From Microbacterium sp. CH12i (lineage in GTDB: Bacteria > Actinomycetota > Actinomycetes > Actinomycetales > Microbacteriaceae), in assembly GCF_000685355.1 (NCBI RefSeq), contig NZ_JHET01000002.1:1-64000 (forward strand): DNA of 64,000 bases. Direction: 5' to 3'. Both the position numbers and the translations under genes were made by a program. The notes under the pieces are model-generated. The model had not been told where the DNA came from. It was given only the letters and a program-made list of their open reading frames with translations, and made no database searches. Below, piece after piece: positions 55,300 to 63,479 of this stretch. Positions within the stretch are counted from its first letter, which is position 1. Every line of letters starts with the position of its first letter.

Positions 55300-56975
55300 A
55301 TGGAAGAGAACACGCGCTACGACGCGCTGATCATCGGCGCAGGGTTCGCGGGCATGCATCTCGTGCACAAGCTGCGCGACGAGCTCGGACTCAACGTCCG
55401 CGTCTTCGAGCGCGGAACGGGCGTGGGAGGAACGTGGTTCTGGAACCGCTACCCGGGAGCGCGATGCGATGTCGAATCGGTCTTCTACAGCTACTCATTC
55501 GATGAAGGGCTGCAGCAGGACTGGGACTGGAGCGAACGCTACCCCGCCCAGGAGGAGATCCTGCGCTACGCGAATCACGTCGCCGACCGTTTTCACCTCC
55601 GCGAAGCCATAGAGTTCGAGACCTCGGTCACCGAAGCGGTGTTCGACGACGCGGACAACAGCTGGACGGTCAAGACCGATCGCGGCACGACCGCGACGGC
55701 GCCGTTCCTGATCTCCGCGGTCGGGTGCCTCTCTGTTCCACTGACACCGTCCTTCCCCGGGCTCGACGACTTCGAGGGGGACGTCCATCACACTGGAGCG
55801 TGGCCGACCGAGAAAGTCGATTTCAGCGGCAAGCGCGTCGGCGTGATCGGCACAGGATCATCCGGCATCCAGATCATTCCCGAGATCGCGAAGCAGGCGG
55901 CTCATCTGACGGTCTTCCAGCGAACGGCGACCTTCACCGTACCGGCCCGCAACAGACCGCTGACCGAAGACGAGCGCATACAGACGAAGAGTCTCTATCC
56001 TGACATCCGCCAGGCAGCGCGCTATTCGGGCACCGGGCATCTGCTCGAGCAGCCGATCGGATCGGGACAGGAAGCCGATCGCACCCAGGCCAGGGTCGAG
56101 CTGGAGCGGCGCTGGTGGCGCGGCGGCATCACCGTGCCCACGACGTTCAACGACACGACTGTGAACCTCGACTCGAATGAGTTCATCTCCGAATTCGTGC
56201 GCGAGAAGATTCGCTCGATCGTGAAGGATCCTGCTGTCGCCCGGCTGCTCGAGCCGCATGACTATCCGATCGGCACCAAGCGCATCGTGCTGGATGCAGG
56301 CTACTACGACACATTCAACCGTGAGAACGTCACACTCGTCGGTGTGCGTGATCAACCGATCCAGCGGATCACGGCTCGAGGTGTGGTCGTCGGCGGCGTC
56401 GAGTATGAACTCGATGCGCTCGTTCTCGCGACGGGTTACGACGCCATGACCGGGGCGCTGCGAAAGATTGACATCCGCGGATTGGCCGGAGAGAAGCTGG
56501 TCGACAAGTGGGCAGAGGGCCCAAAGACGTACCTGGGGCTCGCCACGCACGGTTTCCCGAACCTGCTCACCGTCACTGGCCCAGGCAGCCCCTCCGTGCT
56601 GTCGAACATGTTCATCTCCATCGAGCAGCACGTGGAATGGATCGGCGACTACATCGCCTATTTGCGCGGTGAGGGTATCCGGCGCACAGAGGCCTCCGCC
56701 GAAGCCGAGCAGAACTGGGTCGAACACGTCAATGAGCTGGCCAACCGAACGCTGCTGCCGAAGGCGGCTTCCTGGTACATGGGTGCCAATGTGCCAGGCA
56801 AGCCCCGTGTGTTCATGCCCTACCTGGGCGGCGTGGGCAAGTATCGCCGCATCTGCGACGAGGTCGCAGACAACGGTACATGGGCTTCGTGCATGATTCG
56901 AGCGAGCCGACGCCCGTGGGCGACCTTTCGCTCGTCAGTCCTCGCGTGGAGGAAGTCGTGCTCAGCAGAGGGTGA
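55300..56975 (+). CDS. Flavin-containing Baeyer-Villiger-type monooxygenase (one-base frameshift at C-terminus)
   Basis: A class B flavoprotein monooxygenase that inserts oxygen beside a ketone with NADPH and O2. The FAD motif IIGAGFAGMHLVHKL, GGTWFWNRYPGARCDVES, the BVMO fingerprint FEGDVHHTGAWP, the NADPH motif VIGTGSSGIQIIPEIA, and VLATGYDAMTG are present. After EVADNG the frame shifts near 56876. With one base restored it reads YMGFVHDSSEPTPVGDL... and stops at 56975, giving about 558 residues, a normal length. The uncorrected frame runs on into the downstream repeat, which is not real protein. Confidence 0.92.
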
Positions 56976-56997
56976 TGGATGTGCGAGGAGGGCGGCC

Positions 56998-57021
56998 GGG
57001 CCGGATCATCGGATCCGGCCC
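56998..57021 (+). terminator. Hairpin after the monooxygenase gene
   Basis: GGGCCGGATC and GATCCGGCCC form a perfect 10-bp stem with a 4-nt loop, 22 bp after the corrected stop. No U-tract follows. Confidence 0.55.
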
Positions 57022-57086
57022 GGTGCCGGTGCCGGTGCCGGGCCGGTGCCGGTGCCGGTGCCGGTGCCGGTGCCGGTGCCGGTGCC
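57022..57086. repeat. (GGTGCC) hexanucleotide tandem array
   Basis: Three copies (57022-57039), one 5-bp degenerate unit, then seven copies (57045-57086). The array is intergenic and starts directly after the hairpin. Length variation between isolates is likely. Confidence 0.92.
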
Positions 57087-57245
57087 GAATTAATCTCGCA
57101 CTGTTCGCGAGCGCGCCCGGGATATGCAGAGTGTTGCGAAATGGGACATCGCGCTCGATCCATACCCTCCAAGAATGAAGTTGACACGCAAAGCCCTTGG
57201 TCCTTCTCGTCCTTGGTCTGCCTGTCATCTATCAAAGGAGATGGT

Positions 57246-58313
57246 ATGAAGGTTCACCTGAGCAACATCATGCAGAACTACAACAACGCTCGCGACGACT
57301 GGGACGTCTTCACCGATGCTTTCGCCATATCGGAGGCGGCAGACAAGTACGAGTATGAGAGCGTTGGCTGCGTCGAGCACCACTTCGACCCGGGATACTC
57401 GATGTGCCCCGATAACACGCTCTTTCTTTCGCATCTCGCGGCTCGTACGAAGAAGATCAAGATGCAGACTAGCGCCGTCATTCTTCCGTGGAACGATCCG
57501 CTTCGCGTGGTGGAGAAGATCGCACTTCTCGACAACATCGCAGATGGTCGTCTGATCTTCGGCATCGGCCGCGGCCTGGCGCGACGGGAGTTCGAGGGCT
57601 TCGGTATCGCGATGGACGAGTCTCGTCAGCGCTTCGACGAAGCTGCGGAAATGGTCATCCGTGGCCTGGAGAGTGGATATGTCGAGAACGACGGTGAGTT
57701 CTACAAGCAAAGCCGGGTCTCGATCCACCCCAAGCCAACCGCCACCTTCGCCGGACGAATGAGCGGCGTCGCGATGAGCCCGGATTCCGCGGTCGCTGTC
57801 GGAAAGCTCGGCATCGCGATGATGGCGTTCGTGCAAGGACCTGTCGAGACGATGCACCTTCCGATGATCGAGCAGTACCGAGACGCCTACCGAAGCACGC
57901 ATAGTGCCGAGGCTCCGCCGGTGATGATGGTCGACCTCACCTACTGCCACCGCGACTCGGATGAAGCGGCAAAGGTCGCGAAGGAAGCCGTCGCGAATTA
58001 CTACATGACGTGCATGGAGCACTACGAGTTCGGCGGTCGCCACTTCGAGAAGACCAACGGCTACGCGTCGTATGCGGCCGCGAAGGATGCCATCGATTCA
58101 CTGGGCATCGATGCAGTGGTCGATGCCTACGTCAACGGGCAGATCTGGGGAACTCCTGAGGAGATGATCGAGCGCCACAAGGAGCGAAAGGAGATCGTCG
58201 GGGACTACGAGCCGATCATGGTCTTCCAGTACGGCGGACTCTTCGGCAAGCAGGCCGAGGAGAGCTTCAAGCTCTTCAGCACCGAGGTGCTGCCCGTACT
58301 TCGGTCTATGTGA
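57246..58313 (+). CDS. LLM-class flavin-dependent oxidoreductase
   Basis: A 355-residue luciferase-like protein: YEYESVGCVEHHFDPGYSMCPDN (VGCVEHHFDPGYSMCPDN), HLAARTKKIKMQTSAVILPWNDPLRVVEKIALLDNI (AVILPWNDPLRVVEKIALLD), GRLIFGIGRGLARREFEGFGI and GTPEEMIERHKE. The EHHF start of barrel and the RLIFGIGRG flavin-phosphate region are family hallmarks; limonene and diketocamphane monooxygenases belong to the same broad class. ATG at 57246 follows AAAGGAGAT. It needs reduced flavin, possibly from the reductase domain at 42084. It directly follows the Baeyer-Villiger gene. Confidence 0.87.
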   Translation: MKVHLSNIMQNYNNARDDWDVFTDAFAISEAADKYEYESVGCVEHHFDPGYSMCPDNTLFLSHLAARTKKIKMQTSAVILPWNDPLRVVEKIALLDNIADGRLIFGIGRGLARREFEGFGIAMDESRQRFDEAAEMVIRGLESGYVENDGEFYKQSRVSIHPKPTATFAGRMSGVAMSPDSAVAVGKLGIAMMAFVQGPVETMHLPMIEQYRDAYRSTHSAEAPPVMMVDLTYCHRDSDEAAKVAKEAVANYYMTCMEHYEFGGRHFEKTNGYASYAAAKDAIDSLGIDAVVDAYVNGQIWGTPEEMIERHKERKEIVGDYEPIMVFQYGGLFGKQAEESFKLFSTEVLPVLRSM

Positions 58314-58340
58314 ATCACGTCACGACGAGAGTTGAAACAG

Positions 58341-59243
58341 ATGCCTAGCAATGAAACGACCCGAGTACGTGAGATCTGGAGCGAGCTTCTGGCAGCGCTG
58401 GCACCTCCTGCGGGAATCCCCGAGTACCGCGAGGGCTGGAACGCGATGTGCGCGGATTTCCCGATCCCGGAAGGAACGGTCATCGAATCCAGCGAACGTG
58501 GTGGCGTTCCCGTGCTCATCGTCACCGCCCCAGGGGCCGATCCGAGCACTACTATCCTGTGGGCACACGGGGGAGGATATGTCTTCGGATCTGTTGTCAG
58601 TTACCGCGCGTTCGCCTCGGCGCTGTCAGCCGCGTCCGGCAGTCAGATAATCCTCCCCGACTATCGACAGGCCCCAGAGAGCTCCTACCCTGCGGCGCAC
58701 GACGATGTCGACCGCGTCTATCGCGCACTCTTGGACGAAGGACGTTCCCCGTCGTCGATCGTGCTCGGCGGCGACTCCGCAGGCGGCGGGCTCACGGCGG
58801 GCGTCATGCTCAGATTGAAAGACGCAGGCGCCCCCATTCCAGCCGGCCTCATAGCAGTATCGCCCATCGCCGACTTCACCTTCGCAGGAGAATCGATGGT
58901 GTCGCGCGAGGAAATCGACCCGATCGGCTCCCGCCCGATGCTTGAGGGGCTCGCGGGGTTGTACCGGGCAGACGCCTCCGCGACAGAACCCTACCTCTCA
59001 CCGATCTACGGGGACTGGGCAGGAGCTCCGCCATTGCTCGTACTCGTCGGCAGCGATGAGGTGCTCTTCGATGATGCGAAGCGCCTCGCAGACGCAGCCA
59101 AGGAGGCTGGTGTCGCGTCTCGACTTATTGTCGGTGAAGGTCAGGCCCACGTGTGGCCTATTTTTCACAGCTTCCTCCCGGAGGGTCGGGTTGCTGTGGA
59201 AGATCTCGGGGCATTTGTGCGTCAGGTGACTGACGTCGCGTGA
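58341..59243 (+). CDS. HSL-family alpha/beta hydrolase (esterase/lactonase)
   Basis: A 300-residue hormone-sensitive-lipase-family hydrolase, intact. The oxyanion HGGGYVFGS, LPDYRQAPESSYPAAHDD, nucleophile GGDSAGGGLTAG, acid VGSDEVLFDDAKRLA and His in GEGQAHVWPIF complete the triad. ATG at 58341 is preferred over 58332 by spacing. It is 27 bp after the LLM gene and downstream of the Baeyer-Villiger gene. Hydrolysis of the lactone or ester made by that enzyme is the natural reading. Confidence 0.9.
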   Translation: MPSNETTRVREIWSELLAALAPPAGIPEYREGWNAMCADFPIPEGTVIESSERGGVPVLIVTAPGADPSTTILWAHGGGYVFGSVVSYRAFASALSAASGSQIILPDYRQAPESSYPAAHDDVDRVYRALLDEGRSPSSIVLGGDSAGGGLTAGVMLRLKDAGAPIPAGLIAVSPIADFTFAGESMVSREEIDPIGSRPMLEGLAGLYRADASATEPYLSPIYGDWAGAPPLLVLVGSDEVLFDDAKRLADAAKEAGVASRLIVGEGQAHVWPIFHSFLPEGRVAVEDLGAFVRQVTDVA

Positions 59244-59292
59244 TCGCGGGTGAAGGGGATCGGCGCCATGCTGATCCCCTTCATCGTTCATG

Positions 59293-59318
59293 GTCGACTG
59301 ATGTCGACCAAAGTCTTG
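59293..59318. promoter_or_regulatory. GTCGAC array upstream of the AcoR-like regulator
   Basis: GTCGAC at 59293 and 59303 and GTCTTG at 59313 repeat the 10-bp step seen at 47.4 and 53.9 kb. A TTGACA hexamer (59316-59321) overlaps the last box. Confidence 0.62.
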
Positions 59319-59411
59319 ACAGCGACCTTGCGTCGTGACAAGTTTCACAAGCGTCCTGATCGCCCGGCATGGATCGGCGCGACAGTGCTAGCCATTGACA
59401 GCGAGGTCAAG

Positions 59412-61028
59412 ATGGATCCGTCACCTGAAACTGTGATCGAATCGCAGCTCGTCGACTTTCTTCATCGGCGACAACGCGACTTCGCGCAGCTCAACATCAT
59501 CCTCACGCCAACAGTGGCCGCGTCGTGGCGACGTTCCTTTCAGCGCGGCCTCGACGCATCTATTCTCGGGTCCCCCGTGTCAAGAGACGCACGCGGCTCC
59601 TCGGATCTGATTGAGCATGCGAGTTCTGTCCTGGGACCGCGTCATTCCGAGATCCTGCGCAGCGACGGCTGTTTGACTTTGACCGACGCAGACGGATTGA
59701 TCTTGCAGCAGTGGGAAGGCAACACTGGGCTGCTCGAACGCATGCATTCCGCGCATCTGTTACCGGGCTTCGTCGCCGCCGAGGGCGTGATCGGTACGAC
59801 CAGCGCAATCACCCTGGAGTCCCACGGGCCGGTAATCGTCCGTGGTCCCGAGCATTTCGCCGATCAGTTCAGCGACATCACCTCGTCGGGAATGGTGATC
59901 ACCCACCCCGTCACACGAGCTGTGATCGGAAGCCTCCACCTCACCAACGATGTGGTCAGTACCAGTCCCCTCGCTCTGAATTGGGTGACGGAACTCGCGC
60001 GACTCATAGAAGAGTCCTTGCTCAACATGGCATCGCGCGAGCAGTGTCCTCCGGGACGCGAACGACGGCAAGAGCCCCCGCGTATGCAAGGTGCCGTCAC
60101 GTGGCGGTATGGCGAGCGAGAGACGACGATCGACGAGTCCGCCGCCGAGCCCTCCCGAGGTGCAGTTGCGCCGACCCTGGTCGGCGAAAGTCTCGCGTGG
60201 CGATCGGTGCGGCGTCAGCTCGAGCGCCTCGAATCTGACTCCTTCCTGTTGGTGGGAGAGCCCGGAACAGGGAAGCGATCGCTCGCCCGAGTGATCGCGG
60301 GTTCCCCGGCCCTGGAGATATCCGCTGAAGCATTCGACTCGGCGCGCATCAATGACTGGTTGCGCGCCTCCGTGCGTAACGGATCGACCACTACCTCACT
60401 CATCATCCGACAGCTGGAGCGCCTGTCACCACGTCGGGTCGAGGATCTGCAGGGCCTGCTTACCGAGGTGCACCCCGCCGTTCGGGTGATAGCGACAGCG
60501 AATGTCTTCCCAGGCGCGGCCGCATCGGTGGACGCAGCCATGGAGTCAATACCGCATGTCGTCGCGGTGCCGCCTCTGCGCGATCGACGCGACGACATCC
60601 CGCTCCTTTTGCAGGAGATGACTCAAGCGATCCTCGCCCGTCGCGCGGATCCGCGAATGGTGGTGCGCTGGATGCCGGACTCGGTGGCGGCGATGACAAA
60701 CATGGATTGGCCGGAGAACTTGATCGCCCTTCAGCGCATGGTCGGGCAAGTGCTTCGGACCGTGCGCACGAACTACATCCGCGCCGAAGATCTACCAGAG
60801 GAATTTTCTGCCCACGCGAAACGACGTCGTCTCGTTGGACTGGAGCGCATCGAAGCACACGCGATCCTCCAGGCCCTCCACGACACGGAAGGCAACAAAC
60901 TCGATGCCGCCCGCCAACTGGGGATCGCCCGATCAACGCTCTATAGAAAAATGCGCGCCCTCGGCATTGACGAGAATGCGGTCAGACTTGAGGTCCAGGA
61001 CCAGTCTGCGTCCCTCCGACGCTCCTAG
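59412..61028 (+). CDS. AcoR/DhaR-like GAF-AAA-Fis transcriptional regulator
   Basis: A 538-residue regulator. An N-terminal sensory part (residues 1-210; SWRRSFQRGLD, LPGFVAAEGVIGTTSAITLESHGPVIVRGPEHF, in part GVIGTTSAITLE) is a GAF-type domain. A reduced AAA domain follows with Walker A GEPGTGKRS at about 282-290 and PPLRDRRDDIPLLL. The C-terminus is a Fis HTH, EGNKLDAARQLGIARSTLYRKMRALG (LDAARQLGIARSTLYRKM). The sigma-54-contacting GAFTGA loop is absent, as usual in actinobacterial members. ATG at 59412 (MDPSPETVIES) is chosen because the GTCGAC array at 59293-59318 lies upstream of it. Confidence 0.85.
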   Translation: MDPSPETVIESQLVDFLHRRQRDFAQLNIILTPTVAASWRRSFQRGLDASILGSPVSRDARGSSDLIEHASSVLGPRHSEILRSDGCLTLTDADGLILQQWEGNTGLLERMHSAHLLPGFVAAEGVIGTTSAITLESHGPVIVRGPEHFADQFSDITSSGMVITHPVTRAVIGSLHLTNDVVSTSPLALNWVTELARLIEESLLNMASREQCPPGRERRQEPPRMQGAVTWRYGERETTIDESAAEPSRGAVAPTLVGESLAWRSVRRQLERLESDSFLLVGEPGTGKRSLARVIAGSPALEISAEAFDSARINDWLRASVRNGSTTTSLIIRQLERLSPRRVEDLQGLLTEVHPAVRVIATANVFPGAAASVDAAMESIPHVVAVPPLRDRRDDIPLLLQEMTQAILARRADPRMVVRWMPDSVAAMTNMDWPENLIALQRMVGQVLRTVRTNYIRAEDLPEEFSAHAKRRRLVGLERIEAHAILQALHDTEGNKLDAARQLGIARSTLYRKMRALGIDENAVRLEVQDQSASLRRS

Positions 61029-61110
61029 GAACGAGGGACGTGATAAGCGTCGGGATGCGCTGTGAGCCAGAGTGTCGCTCCGACCGAGGAGCGTCCGAGT
61101 GGCGACGCTT

Positions 61111-61839
61111 CTATACGGCGTCGTCAGCAAGTCCGAGGAACGCCTCGAGCACGCGCGGGTCGGATGCGACTTCGTCGACCGGACCCTGCAACGTGATCCC
61201 GCCCTGATCAAGGATGTAGGCACGATTAGCAACACCGAATGCAGCGCTCGCATTCTGCTCGACCATCAGAATCGACAGCCCCCCACTTGCGATCTTGCGA
61301 ATCGACTCGATAACTTGGTCGACAAGCGCCGGTGAGAGCCCCATCGATGGCTCGTCGAGCAGGAGCGTGCGCGGCTCCGACATCAACGCACGTCCGAATG
61401 CAAGCATCTGCTGCTCACCACCGCTCAGAAGCCCCGCCGGGGATCGGAACCGCTCCGACAAGATCGGAAACATCTCAAGCGTCTCCTCAAGGAGCGTTTT
61501 GACCCTCGAGTTGTCCCGAACCGTATAGGCGCCGAGCCGCAAATTCTCCTCGACAGTCAGCGGAGCGAAGATCCTACGTCCCTCAGGAACCTGAGACAGA
61601 TTCAGACGCGCGATCCGCTGCGCGGGGAGGCCGGTGATATCGGCGCCATCAAGATGCACCGTGCCCGAACTGATCGGCACGAGACCACTCAGAGCACCGA
61701 GCAACGAGCTTTTACCCGCACCGTTCGGACCGACGACGACGACGACCTCGCCCCGGGCCACACGCAGGTCGACATCACGCACTGCGTGCACCCTGCCATA
61801 GTGGACATTCACGCCACGTGCATCGATTGCATCAGCCAC
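61111..61839 (-). CDS. livF: Branched-chain-type ABC transporter ATP-binding protein
   Basis: A 242-residue LivF-type ATPase: VNVHYGRVHAVRDVDLRVARGEVVVVVGPNGAGKSSLLGALSGL contains Walker A GPNGAGKSS; LSGGEQQMLAFGRALM is the signature; LLLDEPSMGLSP is Walker B. The ATG at 61839 overlaps the livG stop. It is the last gene of livH-M-G-F on the minus strand. No binding-protein gene is visible downstream, so it lies upstream of the window or elsewhere. Confidence 0.93.
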   Translation of the reverse strand: MADAIDARGVNVHYGRVHAVRDVDLRVARGEVVVVVGPNGAGKSSLLGALSGLVPISSGTVHLDGADITGLPAQRIARLNLSQVPEGRRIFAPLTVEENLRLGAYTVRDNSRVKTLLEETLEMFPILSERFRSPAGLLSGGEQQMLAFGRALMSEPRTLLLDEPSMGLSPALVDQVIESIRKIASGGLSILMVEQNASAAFGVANRAYILDQGGITLQGPVDEVASDPRVLEAFLGLADDAV

Positions 61840-62569
61840 GGTCGCCTCCCAGGTAAGCGCGCTGCACCTCAGGGAGCTTAGCGGTCGCTTGCGGTTCGCC
61901 CTCAGCGAGCAGTTTTCCGAAGTTGAGCACGACGAGCCGATCCGAGATGCTCAGCAGCATCCGTAGATCATGCTCGATGATGAGCATCGTCAATCCGTCA
62001 TCGTGTAATTCACGCAGGATCTGGGTGATCTCGTCGCGCTCCGCGTGATTCATCCCCGCTACGGGCTCGTCGAGGAGCAGGAGTTGCGGCTCTGTCGCGA
62101 GCGCCCGCACGATCTCAACGCGCCGCTGCGTTCCGTATGACAACGCACCTGGTAGTTCATCTCGGATCGGGTCGAGCGCAAACCGTTCCATGAGTTCATC
62201 GACGATCACCGAGGGCGCCCTTCGCTCACCAGCTGACCCGGTGCGGCGATCCTTCTGTTCTGCGGCGACCATGATGTTCTCATGCGCTGTCAGATCGGGA
62301 ACCAATCGAATCCCCTGAAACGTTCTCGCCACTCCCACTCGGCTCAATCGGTACGGATTTAGCTTCGATATGGGCGCCCCCTGGAAGGTGACCTCACCCG
62401 AGGTGATCTTCGTCACACGACTGATCGCATTGATCATCGTGGTCTTGCCCGACCCGTTCGGCCCGACGACTCCACACAGTTCGCCCTGTTCAACCGAGAA
62501 CGACACTCCGTCCAGTGCGCGGACGCCACCGAAGTGGACCTTGACATCGTCCAGAACGAGCGCGCTCAT
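61832..62569 (-). CDS. livG: Branched-chain-type ABC transporter ATP-binding protein
   Basis: A 245-residue LivG-type ATPase: KVHFGGVRALDGVSFSVEQGE, Walker A GPNGSGKTT, GVARTFQGIRLVPDLTAHENIMVA (ARTFQGIRLVPDLTAHEN, the LivG hallmark), LSYGTQRRVEIVRAL and Walker B LLLDEPVAGMN. ATG at 62569 overlaps the livM stop (ATGA); a longer frame upstream is livM in another phase. Confidence 0.93.
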   Translation of the reverse strand: MSALVLDDVKVHFGGVRALDGVSFSVEQGELCGVVGPNGSGKTTMINAISRVTKITSGEVTFQGAPISKLNPYRLSRVGVARTFQGIRLVPDLTAHENIMVAAEQKDRRTGSAGERRAPSVIVDELMERFALDPIRDELPGALSYGTQRRVEIVRALATEPQLLLLDEPVAGMNHAERDEITQILRELHDDGLTMLIIEHDLRMLLSISDRLVVLNFGKLLAEGEPQATAKLPEVQRAYLGGDRG

Positions 62570-63479
62570 CGCTGCGCCGCCTTTACGACATCTGAGCCTG
62601 ATTTTCGCTCGCCAGAGCGTGAGCTGATCAGACGAATCGACCATTGAACGACACGCTTCACGATTCCGATCACTCCATCCGGTTGATAGACGACAATGAA
62701 CAACACGACCACCGCCTGCAGAATCAGGCTCCAGTTGCCGGCGCCCGCCAAATACAGCGGCAGTGCGCCAATGAGTACTGCGCCGACAAGTGGTCCCGCC
62801 CAGTACAGCGTCCCCCCGACGACGAGCACCGTCAATGCTTGGACGACCATGCCAAAGCTGATGTTTGCCGGACCGAATACCCCGGTCGTTGAGACCTGCA
62901 CGAAACCGGCCGCCGCACCGACGGCCGCGCTCGCTGCGAACGCGCCCGCCTGATTGCCATTCGTATTGACCCCGAGCGAAGCTGAAAGCATTTCGTCATG
63001 TCGTACTGCGGCAGTTGCCCGTCCCAGCTTTCCCCTGCTTGTCACACAGGTGAGCACGATAACGACCGCGACGATAGCGAGCATGAAACCCATCGGCAGA
63101 CGCGCGGGACGCCGAATAGACCTTGCGCGCCGCCGGTGTAGGTATCCCACGACATGGCGACAGACTGGATGAAGAGAGTGAATGCCAGCGTCGCCATCGC
63201 GAGGTACAGGTGTCGCAGTCTGGTGAGTACCGGTGAGATCAGCAGGGCGACAATCAACCCGATCAGCACTGCGAAAACGAAGACGAGCGGCCACGCCCAG
63301 CCTGCCTGCAGGAGATTCGCCGAGAGATACCCGCTAATGGCGAAGAAACCAATGGTGGCGAATGAGAAGACGCCAGCTCTCAGCGCGATATGCACGCTGT
63401 AGCCAAGCAGGGCAAGAACTGAGATATTGCGCAGGAGCGGCGCATTCGCTGTGAAGAATTCGATCATGCTCGTTGCCAT
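62566..63479 (-). CDS. livM: Branched-chain-type ABC transporter permease (one-base frameshift)
   Basis: ATG at 63479 begins IEFFTANAPLLRNISVLALLGYSVHIALRAGVFSFATIGFFAISGYLSANLLQ (ALRAGVFSFATIGFFAISGY), with LTRLRHLYLAMATLAFTLFIQ and GGAQGLFGVPRV. One base is missing near 63100, after which LPMGFMLAIVAVVIVLTCV, GRATAAVRHDEMLSASLGVN and GPANISFGMVVQALTVLVVGG continue to 62566. The corrected protein of about 304 residues has about 8-9 helices and is a normal LivM. Confidence 0.87.

Noticed and set aside
56976..57093. C-terminal Val-Pro repeat tail of the Baeyer-Villiger protein
   Set aside because: The tail arises only from reading past the one-base break at 56876. The corrected frame has a normal family C-terminus and stops at 56975.
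59412..61028. Sigma-54-dependent enhancer-binding protein
   Set aside because: The GAFTGA loop is missing and no -24/-12 promoter was seen in the island.
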